Below, one piece after another: positions 45,501-58,640 of a stretch of 64,000 nucleotides of DNA. Location: positions 22,040,038 to 22,104,037 of the forward strand of contig NC_092098.1 in assembly GCF_045679555.1 (NCBI RefSeq), read 5' to 3'. A model generated the notes under the pieces. It ran no database searches, was not told the DNA's origin, and worked only from the letters and a program-made list of their open reading frames with translations. The translations under genes and the position numbers were made by a program. The stretch is from Salvelinus alpinus (lineage: Eukaryota > Chordata > Actinopteri > Salmoniformes > Salmonidae). Numbering within the stretch: the stretch's first letter is position 1; every line of letters begins with the position of its first letter.

Positions 45501-47010
45501 AGTACAAAAGGGGGCATTAGGAAATGTAGCTGGCTACATTCTTTCTATTATAAACATTAGAAATATGATTGCCATGCATTGTTTACTGCAAAAAATACAT
45601 TGCTTTTTCACTGTAAGCTCATTTAGGCCTACGTACGAGGCTGCCAGCCAATTAGTGCTGCCCTTCTGTTGTCATCTGATGAAAACAAAGCTATTTTCTG
45701 CCGAATGTGTTACACTAATATATTTTCTGTGAAGAAAAACTACATTTGCACGTCCCTGATCATGCTACTGAAAAAAAAAACAAAAAAAACATTAAGACAC
45801 GACCCATCAATACACAGCTCCCGCTTTCTCACGTTATGCTATTTACATACCAACACGTGACTGGCTCAACTGTTCTGGGGAACCACAGTAAGCTTCATAA
45901 TGTAAAATAACGTGACAGGTAAAATGAAGATCGCGATTTGCTTTATGTCCTAAAGTACTGCACAAGTTGACTGCAGGTATTTACTTAAAAAGTAGCTACA
46001 AATATGAAAATGTATTGACAAAAGACTTACTCACTCAAAAATGTAAAGTAGCTTATTTTCACCTACACACAGGGGAGGAACCAGAAAAACCAGACTGCTG
46101 GAAATCTTTGCGTATTGGTTATCAGTAAAAATATATATATATATATAAAATTTGCCCCGGGCAAAAGGGAAACCCTTAATATCAATCCCTGCCCAAACGG
46201 GAATATGTTCTACCATAGCACACCATATCAAATACTGTAATATGTTGTTTTTTCCCCCCCATAGTGTATAGGCTAACATGTGTAAACCATATTATTTTTG
46301 GTCACCCAGAATACAGTGCCTTGATGCCCTCCTCCTTGCCGATCTTAAACAGGGCGTGGAACATGCCCCGGTAGCGCACCTCCATGTACTGGGACTGGCC
46401 CTGCACCTGCAGCCGCGTCTTAGTCAGGTCTATGGGGAACGTACCTGAGGGGAGAACAACCAACAACATCATGACAACATTGTTAAGTTCAGAGATCACT
46501 GGTAGTATTTAAATGAAATGACAAAGTGACCCCTCAGTAACTAAGATCAGGTAATAGTATCTCAATGCAATGAGGTGGACTAACAATGCAGTGAATGCAA
46601 TGCAAATCAATGTGATGCTTTCACAAAGTAGGTGTTGCATTGTTTAGCTTTTTTCTAAGGAGGTGAAATATAATCTGTTAGTTTATCTAAGAGGTTAAAC
46701 AAGTAAATATAGAATTGCACACAATTGCGTCTCTGTAGATCTACTCCAATGGAGTACCATCATTAATAATTGTATGTAGCATCCATAATATAGGGCCATC
46801 GACATCACTCAAGAAGACTGCTGCAAATCTCTGAGTGCTTCTCAATGCAGCTAAACATGAGTCTTAAATGTGTGTGGGAACAGAATAATGAAAAAAATGC
46901 ATGATTAAAATAAATTAGTCTGAACAGGTTTTGGTGCATCACGTACCGAATTCTGCGACAATCGAAGCCATCCCACCGTAGATGAACGGTTTCCAGTTCA
47001 GGTTGGCCAT
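39515..47010 (-). CDS. slc25a14: Mitochondrial carrier SLC25A14-like (UCP5/BMCP1), complete
   Basis: Eight coding exons join in phase to 861 nt (286 aa): 46947-47010, 46306-46444, 44115-44209, 41118-41203, 40838-40933, 40514-40638, 40134-40347, 39515-39556, all with GT-AG introns. The start [20 protein letters not shown] has a gaaATGG context; the end is FEQLKKLPL then TAG. The three carrier signatures PIDLTK, PTDVVK and PVDVVR mark the three two-helix repeats of the SLC25 inner-membrane family. [16 protein letters not shown] and [20 protein letters not shown] are typical of the SLC25A14/SLC25A30 pair, proposed to carry small anions and to cause mild proton leak. The Glu-Phe-Gly at the exon 1/2 join and the neighbours gpr119 and rbmx2 favour SLC25A14 over SLC25A30. 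An upstream 5' UTR exon is possible (acceptor-like ctcgatcag about 25 bp before the ATG). Confidence 0.93.
41204..44114. other. slc25a14 intron 3, no gene seen
   Basis: 2.9 kb of anonymous sequence. Several short ORFs are open but lack homology signals and splice context. Confidence 0.5.
44210..46305. other. slc25a14 intron 2, dispersed repeat words
   Basis: No gene seen. The stretch 45420-45520 (ttgggtggtatctagatttt, ctcatactgggatatacggt) looks like a dispersed fish repeat. A short (at)n run lies near 46130. Confidence 0.45.
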
Positions 47011-47786
47011 TTCGGTGGCGGCCGCTTCTACCTGATCGAGCCCCGCTAAAAACAACAGGCCGCCGAGATACAAATAAATAAATTGTTGTAATCGTACATC
47101 ATATAACATTGTGCTACCTGATCTAATTACTCCCCGAGATCTCATAAAATCAGCGTCACAGAATATTGCGCCGGAAAGGATACCCTCTTGTCAAAGATTC
47201 ATTAAAGAGCCATCGCAAATGTTGGGAATTTCTATTGGCTGCAATTTAAGTCAATCGAATTTTAAAGCATTTCAATTGGCTTTAGTTGCTACATTCCCCG
47301 CCCGCACCACTGTGTGTAATGTTAACGTGAGTGACAGCAATGTCGTTTAGTATTTTCACCCCAAGATGACACAATATGTTATTATCTGATTATTACGCTA
47401 GCACCAGTTAACACTTAAAAAATATAGAGGGGAGTCCCCGTCATCTGAAATATCAGTCAACTCAACGGAATTTTGTGAACCAGTTGGCCTGAGCCTGCCG
47501 GCAGCGCCGCATGTTAGCATTACTCAAAAAACAACAAGCTGGCTAGCTAGCTAACAGTTCTATCAATAATTTAGAAAACCCTCAACAAAGCGCAGAACCA
47601 TATAATGACAACTACCTGTAATGTGAATAAAAGTCGTGCTCTGTTATTTTATTTTGGATCTCATATCTTCGACGTCAAGTGGGTTAACTCAATAAAAAAA
47701 AAACATCACAAAAGTTATCCGGCTACGTAGCTTTCCATTTCTAGTGCACTTGCGCCGAAACAGGAACTGAGGCACCGGAAGTTTCT

Positions 47787-47865
47787 TCTTTTCGGTGGGG
47801 TTTATCGGCAGTTGGCATCTAACGTTATGGTGCATTACCGCCACTTACTGTATTGGAGTGTGGGC
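47787..47865 (-). promoter_or_regulatory. Promoter-proximal conserved fish repeat upstream of slc25a14
   Basis: Words cggtggggtttatcggcagt, ggtgcattaccgccacttac and tgtattggagtgtgg. I recognise this as a short sequence seen near many fish gene starts. Here it lies about 780 bp upstream of the slc25a14 start codon, just beyond a GC-richer stretch (47740-47790). A role as promoter or first-exon sequence is an inference. Confidence 0.4.
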
Positions 47866-47930
47866 CAGAGACAGGGAGAAACTAAATCCTACCTGCCAGC
47901 CCCGTTTCTCTTAAAAAAAGATCACAACTA

Positions 47931-48057
47931 CAGGAGGTTGGTGGCACCTTAATGGGGGAGAACAGGCTCGTGGTAATGACTGGAGCAGAATTAGTCGAAT
48001 TCCATTTGCTCAGTTCCAGCCATTATTATGAGTTGTCCTCCCCTCAGCAGCCTCCAC
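47931..48057. mobile_element. Short MITE-like element
   Basis: Begins caggaggttggtggcacctt and ends cctcagcagcctccactg, which are imperfect inverted repeats. About 127 bp, non-coding. I recognise it as a common salmonid short element. Confidence 0.6.
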
Positions 48058-49100
48058 TGAATCTACTCAATATACTCTTTAAACTAATTTACTGTATCCC
48101 CTTCTCCGTCATACTAGATCTCAGCCAATATCTTTCCCTCTCATATTGCCCACACTGTATACATGCTCCACTGTCTCTGTTTCCTGGGAAAACTTTCCTG
48201 TTGGATGCTTTCCTATCACATTCAAAGTCTTATTCAACCCACCCTTAATCTTGTAACAATAGCCTCCTCTCTTCTGTCCCTTCCTGACTTTCCTCTATAC
48301 TTGAAATAAATGCCTGCCCTTAGTATCTCTATTCCACTGCTCCTGCCATCTCTGCACCATCACTGTCCATATCAAGCTGGTTGCCTCTGCCTTGCTCATT
48401 GAAACTACAACAACAACATCCCCACTACTACGTGCTTGTTTAGTCAGTACATCAACTTGCCACACCACATTCCTGCATTACAAATGCTGACCCAGTACGT
48501 TCTGCCCTTGGATCTTTTGATCTGTGTAAATTATCTGTGTAAATGGCCACAAAATCCTGATACACAGTATTCAGACGTCTATTAAACAAACCAGACGGAT
48601 CAACACCCTCCCTATCTTTCGGTAGGCTCTCCAACACTTCTAGATCAACTACTGGAGGCGGGAGTAGCCATGGTGGATTTACCAGAATAGCTACCATTGG
48701 ACTAAACTCCCTTCCTTACAGTCTCATCTCCCTCGCCTGGGTACTACCTACCCACCCAAAGCCTGTGTTTGTCCTCGCTCATGTTCCCAGCATGCCTGTA
48801 AAATCCCTTTCACAGGATGAGATACCCCATGTCACTGTAGGTTGACCCAATAATTAATTGCCAGTTACTGTATCATAATCTGCAAAGGCAAATCCCCCAT
48901 CTCAACCTGTAGTGCAGACACTGGGGAGATCCAAAACACCCCACTACATATTCTGAGTCCTTGCCTCTGTATGACATCTAGCCTTTTCAATGAGGTCCGG
49001 GCTGCCAAACCATACACTATACTGCCATAGTCTATTACAGACAGTGATGGAAAAAGTACCCATTTATAATACTTGAGTAAAAGTAAAGATACCTTAATAG

Positions 49101-50131
49101 AACCTCGTAGGGATCCCTTCACCCCCATTCCTGCTGATTTGACAACATCCAGTGAAATTGCATTGTGCCAAATTCAAAAACAGAAATACTCATAATAAGA
49201 ATTCATTAAACATACAAGTGTTATACATCAAAATACAGTTTAACTTCTTGTTAATCCAGCCACAGTGTCAGATTTCAAAAAGGCTTTACGGCGAAAGCAG
49301 ACCATGCGATTATCTGAGGACAGCACCCCGCATACAAACACATGAAAATCAGATTTGAACCAGGCAGGTGCTACACAGAAATAATGATATAGTTCATGCC
49401 TTACCTTTGAAGATCTTCTTCTGTTGGCACTCCAAAATGTCCCATAAACATCACAAATGGTCATTTTCTTCGATAAATTCCTTCATTATATCCCCAAAAT
49501 GTCAATTTATTTGGCGCGTTTTATTCAGAAATACACCGGTTCCAACTCGCCTACAAAGTATCTAATAAGTTACCTGTAAACTTGGTCCAAACATTTCAAA
49601 CAACGTTCCTAATCCAAACTTATGTATCCTAAAACGTAAATAATTGATCAAATTTAAGACGGGAAATACTGTGCTCAATACCGGACGAAAACAAAGTGAA
49701 GCACGTTCCAGGTCACTCGCTCCAAAAGACTTGAGTCCCTTTGTGTGACACATGGAAAGAACAGGGCTACTTCTTCATTTCTCAAAGGATAAACATCAAC
49801 CAATTTCTAAAGACTGTTGACATCTAGTGGAAGCCATAAGAACTGCAAGCATATTTCTATTAAAAAGAGCTTCCCATAGAAATCTAATGGAAAACACATT
49901 GAGCTCAAAAAAAATGTCCCTGGATGGATTGTGCTCGGGGTTTCGCCTGCCAAATCAGTTCTGTTATACTCACAGACATTATTCAAACAGTTTTAGAAAC
50001 TTCAGAGTGTTTTCTATGCATATCTACTAATAATATGCATATCCTAGCTTCTGGGCCTGAGTAGCAGCCAGTTTACTTTGGGCACGCTTTTCATCCGGAC
50101 GTGAAAATACTGCCCCCTAGCCAAAGAGGTT
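49101..50131. mobile_element. Unclassified DNA element (aacctc ends) inside the hAT MITE
   Basis: Left end aacctcgtagggatccc, right end (inverse) aacctctttggctaggggg. The word ttaatag (extending to ttaatagaa) occurs just outside both ends, an apparent 7-9-bp duplication. 1.03 kb with no meaningful ORF. A related end fragment is at 1329-1438. Confidence 0.7.
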
Positions 50132-50226
50132 TTAATAGAAAAATACTCAAGTAAATGTGGAAGTCACCCAGTAAAATACTATTTGAGTAGAAATATCAAA
50201 AGTAAATGTAATTGCTAAAATATACT

Positions 50227-51631
<1,405 letters not shown>

Positions 51632-52997
51632 TGTATTGAAAGTAAAAGTATAAATTATTTCAAATTCCCTCTATTAAACAAACCAGATGGCACCATTTTC
51701 TTGATTTTTTATTTATAGATAACCAGGGGCACACTCCAACACAGGCATAATTTACAAATGAAGCATTTGTGTTTAGTGAGTCCGCCAGATCAGAGGCAGT
51801 AGGGATGACCAGGGATGTTCTCTTAATAAGTGCGTGAATTGGACCATTTTCTTGTCCTGCTAGCCATTCAAAATGTAACCAGTACTTTTGGGTGTAAAGG
51901 AAAATGTATGGAGTAAAAAGTACATTATTTTCTTTAAGAATGTAGTGAGGTACAAGTAAAAGTTGTCAACAATATAAATAGTAAAGTAAAGTACAGATAC
52001 CCCCCAAAACTATTTAAGTAGTACTTAAAATTATTTTTACTTAAGTACTTTACACCACTGATTACAGATTGGATCAATACAACATACATGGTCCTCAATG
52101 AGGAACGCCCAGCCCCCCACTCCTTCCCCGTCAGACAGTGCATCACATTTTGCACCTTCTTACACTTTCCCACCACTCTCTCGATGTGTTCTGCCAGGTC
52201 AGCCTAGCGTCAAAGCACACTCCAAGGAACCTGAAGGCCCCCACCCTTTCCAAGTTTCTCCCATATAACCTCAAGTGTACCTCATCTCTCACCTTTCTCT
52301 TGGTAAAGAACACTATCTGAGTATTCTCTACAGAGAACCTGAATCCCCAGATTAATGCCCACCGCCCACCGCTAAATTGCTTCCTGTACCTTCCTGAATA
52401 TGTATGGCACATTTCTTTCACTCTTCCATTAGGCCCCATCATCTGCACATAATGACCTCCCAATATCCGGCCGTACCTGAGAGTTAACATCATTGATCAT
52501 GACTGAGAACACCAGGTAGCTGCCTGACAGAGACTTCTCTACCCTCACCTGGATAGACCTTCCAAACAGGAAATCCTTTATCCAGTTGTACGTTCTTCCT
52601 CCTACCCCCATAATATCAAGCTTGATTAACAATCCCTCCTTCCACATCATATCATACGCCTTCTCCACATCAAGAAAGACAGCTACAACAGTCTCCTTGT
52701 TCACCTGAGCCTTCCTGACCTCTGCTTCTAAGCAGAGCACTGGGTCCATAGTCCCCCTCCCCTTCCTGAACCCAATCTGATGTGGCGATACTAGCCCCCT
52801 GCTCTCCAGGAAGTAAGTTAGCCTCTCCGTAATCATCCGTTCCATAATCTTACATACATGTGATGTTAAAGCTATTGGCCGATAGCTTTGGTAACACTAC
52901 TGCCTCCTTCCAGCTGCCTGGTAGTTTCCCCTCCTCCCACACTCTGTGTACAACACCAATACCTTATCCAGGGCCTCATCACTTAGATGGGCCACAT

Positions 52998-53389
52998 GGG
53001 CCTCCCGAGTGGTGAAGTGGTCTAAGGCATTGCATCGCAGTGCTAGATGTGCCACTAGAGATTCTGGGTTCGAGTCCAGGCTCTGTCGCAGCCGGACGCA
53101 ACCGGAAGACCCATGGGGCGGCGCACAATTGGCCCAGCGTCATCCGGGTTAGGTCATCACGCACTAGCGACTCCTGTGGCGGGCCGAGCACAGTGCACGC
53201 TGACACATTCGCCAGGTGTACGGTGTTTCCTCTGAAACATTGGTGTGGCTGGCTTCCGGGTTAAGTGGTTGTGTTTCGGGGGATGCACGGCTCTTGGCCT
53301 TCACCTCTCCCGAGTCCGTACGGGAGTTGCAGCGATGAGACAAGACTGTAACTACCAATTGGATACCACAAAATTGGGGAGAAAAAAAT
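52998..53389 (+). mobile_element. tRNA-derived SINE
   Basis: The 5' tRNA-like part has a box A-like gagtggtgaagtggtctaag and box B gggttcgagtcc (about 53066). The body contains ggcggcgcacaattggccca and gagtccgtacgggagttgca, and it ends in ggggagaaaaaaa. This is a recognised salmonid SINE (tRNA-Leu type, SlmI-like; name tentative), inserted in the LINE. Confidence 0.85.
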
Positions 53390-54003
53390 AATCCCCCTCT
53401 GCCCCTCCTCTGATAAATTTGCTGAGCTAGGCACTTGGAAAAACGTTTTGGCCATCATCTCTGCCTTCTCTTCATCTGTTACAGCCATATTCTCCCCACT
53501 CGTCAACACTGGATAATCCCACTCCCTTCTGACCCTACTCATCCTATTAATCATCCCCCACACTTCTCCCACAGGTGTCGTCCTTCCAATGGTGTCACAG
53601 AACCGACGCCAACATGACCTCTTTGCCTGACGGATAGTTCTCCACACCAGGGCCTGGGCCTGATAATTCTGAATCAGATGTTGGATGTTATGCATCCTTT
53701 TCAGTACTCTAAATGCCCTGTTCCTACTCCTCACCATTTCCCCACACTCCTCTGTCCACCATGGGACTGCTTTCCTTCTCCTCCTCCTCCTCCTCCTCCT
53801 CCTACTCCTACTCCTCCCTGAACTCTTAGGTATAGTATCAGTAGCTGCCCCCACTAAAGCGTTTCTCACCCAGTTATTCATAATATCCACATCCCCACTC
53901 CTATCCACCCGAGCCATCACCTGCGCACTCAGCTCCTGAAACGGATCCCACTTTGCCCTTCCAAACACCCACCTGCCTACTCCAAATGCCCATCCCCCTC
54001 CCC

Positions 54004-54229
54004 ATCTATCATGTAGTAATAGGTAAATATAAATCATACTATCAATTACACCAGATTATGTTGTGAGGGAAACCCACTAAGCATGTGACGTCAGGCCACT
54101 TCTTTGTTTTGGTCCTCCGTCTTTTGTTTGTTTGTCTATTCCAGACTGGCCTTGGTTTCAATGTCCCCAGAACGGTCTATATTTGGCCCAAACATAGACG
54201 TTCAGATTTGGTCCAGACCGGCCTTGATT
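54004..54229. other. Intergenic sequence with a short direct repeat
   Basis: The words ggtccagaccggccttg and tccagactggccttgg form a short direct repeat leading into the fold-back element. No gene seen. Confidence 0.4.
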
Positions 54230-54670
54230 TAGCCCAAACATAGACTATATAATTGATCAATAAATCTGAACCAATCATAGATATAAATGTTTCACAAGTT
54301 TGGACAGCACAGTACAGTAAAGCACGGCAGAGTACAGTACATTACAGTACAGTAAAGACAAGTAGAGTATAGTACAGTAGAGTACAATACAGTACAGCAC
54401 ACTACAGTACAATCAAGTAAAGAAAAGTAAAATATAGTGTACTGTATTGTACCCTACTTTACTCTAATGTACTCTACTGTACTAAATTAAACTGTAATGT
54501 ACTGTACTCTACTTTACTGAATAAAACTGTCCTGTACCGTACCATACTGTACTTTACTGTACTCTTCCGTGTTCTACTGTGCTCTACTGTACTAAAGTGT
54601 GCTGTACTGTAATGGGATGTTCAATCTTGTGAAACATAGCCTAGACGTCTGTGATTCATTCAGATTTGGA
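54230..54670. repeat. Large imperfect palindrome (fold-back element)
   Basis: The left arm (aaatctgaaccaatcata, aaatgtttcacaagtttgga, then many acagtac/gtaaag words) is inversely repeated in the right arm (tgtactgt/ctttac words, then caatcttgtgaaacatagcc and attcagatttgg). Arms of about 200 bp meet near 54435. No coding capacity. Confidence 0.75.
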
Positions 54671-54754
54671 TCTGGTCCACACCTGCCAAATTTGTACTTG
54701 TTTTGGAGCGGAGTTTATTAAAATAATACCCAGCATGCGTTGCAAGTGTTTGTT

Positions 54755-54812
54755 TTTACATTTACATTTTGGTCATTCAGCAAACGCTCTTATCCAGAGT
54801 GAATTACAGTCT
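54755..54812. repeat. Teleost-wide dispersed repeat fragment
   Basis: tttacatttacattttggtc and cgctcttatccagagtga form a short sequence recognised as highly repeated across teleosts. Its class is not settled from this fragment. Confidence 0.6.
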
Positions 54813-55833
54813 GTACATTCAACTACGATAGATAAACAACAATGTACTGTATCACAGTCTTAGCAAGAAACAATACATCTGTAACCGTTACTCAGAATGT
54901 TATTGTAGTTGAAGTGGTCTGTTGGTTTATTCTGTGTAATGGACTACTTTGAATGTTATTGCTATCAGTTTAAAAGCTTTTGAAAAAGCTAACAGATGTG
55001 ACAGATGACAACAATACTAAATATTATGTTGCAATCGTCAGTTAGCTCCTCTTTCTTATTAAGAGGCATGAAAAATTATTATTGGGATATAATGCTTACT
55101 TCATTGAGAATGTATAGCAGTTTAAATACGGAAAGGTATAAAAAAAATACCAATTTTATACCTAAATACCTACGTCCGTATAAGACATATTTTCGACATC
55201 AGTACAAGACATATTTTCGACATCAGGAAAAGACGTCTTCTAACATTTCATTCAGTACCTGAAATGTGTGTGATGTCAACGTCTGGAAAATACATATTTT
55301 CAACATATAGGCTTATAAAAAAATAAACTGTCAATTGAAAAACAAATGTAAAGTTTATTATATCAGTTTTGATACAGCATTAATTACAAAAGACTCAACT
55401 GTTATAACATTTAGCTAATCAAGTGGTACAAATGTATTAAACTATCTTCCCATAATTTGCACAAGTAACATTTTTTCGTATTATTTTATGAAGACAGCAC
55501 CCACCACTATATGCATTCATGTAGTAGATTTAACAAAACTCAATCACATCAATTCCAGCAGGGAATATTTTCCATGTCCAGCGATAGCATTGAAGCTCAT
55601 TGAAAGCATTAATTTCTTGATCACGCAGAAATAACTGATCAGTTTTCCACAAGAGGGCATGAAATGAATGACATCTTTGAATTATCCTGCAAACGGCTTT
55701 TCCAGCACTTACATTATAATGCAGGGAAATTGGGGCACTAACACAACGCTCATGCAGTTAAGGCCCACTAGGATCTCAACAAAATCTATTTGCATCAATA
55801 AAACATTGACATTTTTTAAAAACTATCTCCTGC
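54813..55833. other. Intergenic sequence, short direct repeats only
   Basis: A direct repeat (gacatattttcgacatcag) occurs at about 55185 and 55208. No gene seen. Confidence 0.45.
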
Positions 55834-55839
55834 TTTATT
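55834..55839 (-). terminator. Polyadenylation signal AATAAA for the small secreted-peptide candidate
   Basis: A canonical AATAAA on the minus strand, about 155 bp beyond the TGA at 55993-55995. Confidence 0.45.
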
Positions 55840-55992
55840 ACAGTGAACTGCAATGAGAGCTTTTCGTCCTCTTGCTCTGTCGATGGCAGGTGCTCTGCAG
55901 GTCATCTCCATTGTATGGACAGGGTAAGGCAGGAGAGCGTCTCAGTCCTGGTGATGATTAGTGTTGAGGGACTCAACTCCGGCTCCATAGGA

Positions 55993-56883
55993 TCAGAGAG
56001 TGGTGCGCATTAGCCTCATGACTCGTTGGTACAGCTGCTGGACAACTGTCATGAGATTCCTAAAATGGTTTGTCAAAAGAACACAAAAGACATGGACAGT
56101 GAGTGGTACCAAACACAGCAAATTGTTCAAGCCAAGGTTCTGTTTAACATGCTGTAGTAAATATTGAGCAAAGATTCATTATAACTTTATTAATTATTTT
56201 ATGAATAATTACCCTAATAACCCAAATAAAAAATACAATACAAAATAGATGTTGTATTGTCACATACACCAGATCAGTGCAGTGAAATGTGTTGTTTTAC
56301 AGGGTCAGCCAAAACGGCACCCCTGGAGCAAATTGGGTGTAGTACCTTGCTCAAAGGCACATCAACCAATTTTTAAACTTAGGTATTCAACCCAGCAACC
56401 TTTCAGTTACTGGCCTAACGCTCTAACCACTAGGCTACCTGCCGCCAATATGACACTAACCGTGAGTCTTTTAAGACATGGGAAACAGTAACTCAGTAGC
56501 CACATATTCCATCTTCTTTTTACATCCCATATTGTTATACTGAATGTATTTCATTCTCTATCAAGCAAGTAAAGGTATGCCAACACATACAGAACAGAAG
56601 ACATGTCACTACCTCAGATTTTTGCGAATTACCCCCAGATAAACAGATAAGACATTAACACAATAACACACACCATCATGACTAAGACATTTCTGCCCCT
56701 CACACAAATACAAACATACAGGCAAGCACACATATACACTGAAATACACACACACATACTGACACAGACTCACCGAGCGCTGATGGAGCCACAGTTGTTG
56801 CGGTTGGGGTTCAAGCAGAAGAGCGAAGCGACACAGTAGACACAACACAACAAAATGGACAGCAGTCGTCTCTTTAAAGTCAT
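55993..56883 (-). CDS. Candidate small secreted peptide precursor, 58 aa, unknown
   Basis: Not recognised. Exon 1 coding 56774-56883 starts at an ATG with A at -3 and encodes a basic start (KRR) followed by the hydrophobic LLSILLCCVYCVASLFCL, a good signal peptide or signal anchor, then NPNRNNCGSISA. Donor gtgagt, phase 2. Exon 2 coding 55993-56059 follows acceptor accattttag and, in the matching phase, encodes RNLMTVVQQLYQRVMRLM then RTTL and TGA: an amphipathic helix. An AATAAA lies 155 bp downstream. The intron (56060-56773) carries a SINE. Hormone, host-defence peptide or single-pass micro-protein are all possible. Short length and lack of a known family keep confidence low; a chance pairing of splice-like sites cannot be excluded. 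Confidence 0.4.
56233..56447 (-). mobile_element. tRNA-derived SINE with RSg-1-like tail
   Basis: The minus strand reads ggcggcaggtagcctagtgg then ttagagcgtt (box A-like) and ggttgctgggttgaatac (box B-like), and ends with a tail containing gtatgtgacaatac, related to the RSg-1-type LINE tail at 4938 and 15898. It lies in the intron of the small-peptide candidate. Confidence 0.75.
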
Positions 56884-57215
56884 CTTCAGTACAGAGGAAA
56901 CTCAGGTCAGCTTCAGAGGTCAAGCCCAAGACAGGAGGTAGTCTATTCAAAGAATAATAACACCTTCAAGATGTTTCTGGCTAAGGCAACCCGTAGTCGA
57001 GGAGTGGGCAGTGCTAAGTGTAAATAGGGTGAGAATGACTACTGGTACAGGGGCATTGGGCACAATTACTGCTGACCAACAGAAGTTTTGAATGGCACTG
57101 AAAGGTCTAGTAGGGATGAATAACATTCCCACATTGTATGTCTGTGGGAGCCAGAGGTTATTGTGTTTTTCCCCCCTTTGTGATCAAAAGGGGATCTTTA
57201 CTCTACATGAAAAGA

Positions 57216-58640
57216 TCACTGTGTATTTGTATTTTTGTATTTATTATGGATCCCCCTTAGCTGCTGCCCCGGCAGCAGCTACTCTTCCTGCGGTCCAGCA
57301 AAATTAAGGCAGTTTATACAGTTTATACAATACATTCAAAAACATTACAATACATTCATAGATTTCACAACACACTGTGAGCCCTCAGGCCCATACTCCA
57401 CCACTACCACACATCTACAGTACTAAATCCATGTGTATGTGTGTGTATAGTGCGTATGTTATCGTATTTGTGTGTGTGTATGCATGTGTCTGTGCCTATG
57501 TTTGTGTTGCTTCACAGTCCCCGCTGTTCCATAAGGGATTTTTTAATCTGTTTTTTAAATCAAATTTTACTGCTTGCATCAGTTACTTGATGTGGAATAG
57601 AGTTCCATGTAGTCATGGCTCTATGTAGTACTGTGTGTCTCCCATAGTCTGTTCTGGACTTGGGGACTGTGAAGAGACCTCTTGTGGCATGTCTTGTGGG
57701 GTATGTATGGATGTCCCAGCTGTGTGCCAGTAGTTTAGACAGACAGCTCGGTGCATTCAACATGTCAATACCTCTCATAATTTCAAGTAGTGATGAAGTC
57801 AATCTCTCCTCCACTTTGATCCAGGACAGATTGACATGCATATTAATTAATATTAGCTCTCTTTGTACATCCAAGGGCCAGCCGTGCTGCCCTGTTCTGA
57901 GCCAAATGCAATTTTCTTTAGTCTTTTTTTGTGGCACCTGACCACACGACTGAACAGTAGTCAAGGTGCGACAAAACTAGGACCTGTAGGACCTGCCTTG
58001 TTGATAGTGTTGTTAAGAAGGCAGAGCATCACTTTATTATGGACAAACTTCTCCCCATCTTAGCTACTACTGCATCAATATGTTTTGACCAAAACAGTTT
58101 ACAATCTAGGGTTACTCCAAGCAGTTTAGTCATCTCAACTTGCTCAATTTCCACATTATTTATTACAATATTTAGTTGAGGTTTAGGGTTTACTGAATGA
58201 TTTGTCCCAAATACAATGCTTTTAGTTTTAGAAATATTTAGAGCTAACTTATTCCTTGCCACCCACTCTGCAATTAACTGCAGGTCTTTTTTAAGTGTTG
58301 CAGTCATTTCAGTTGCTGTAGTAGCTGACGTGTATAGTGTTGAGTCATCCGCATACATAGGCTTTACTCAAAGTCAGTGGCATGTCGTTAGTAAAGCAAG
58401 GAGCTAAACAGCTACCCTGGGGAATTTCTGATTCTACCTGGATTATGTTTGAGAGGCTTCCATTAAAGAACATCCTCTGTGTTCTGTTAAACAAGTAACT
58501 CTTTATCCATATTATAGCAGGGGGTGTAAAGCCATAACACATACGTTTTTCCAGCAGCAGACTATGATCGATAATGTCAAAATCTGTATTTGATGAGACC
58601 CTGGTGATATTGTTTGGACTGACCTCGTTGGGTTGTTGTT
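57216..58640 (-). mobile_element. L2/CR1-group LINE, 5'-truncated
   Basis: The minus strand shows RT: FDIIDHSLLLEKRMCYGFTP and SEIPQGSCLAPC (58345-58610), MYADDSTLYTSATTATEMTA (58029-58358), then the C-terminal part NLSWIKVEERLTSSLLEIMR to MTTWNSIPHQVTDASSK (57560-57964), then a 3' UTR ending with tggatcccccttagctgctg at about 57250. The parts are in different frames, so there are at least two breaks, and the 5' half is missing. Different family from the LINE at 15898. Confidence 0.86.

Noticed and set aside
56609-56950. 113-codon minus-strand ORF over exon 1 of the small-peptide candidate
   Set aside because: It begins outside a good start context, lacks a leader, and its frame does not use the gtgagt donor at 56773; the 58-aa frame explains the region better.
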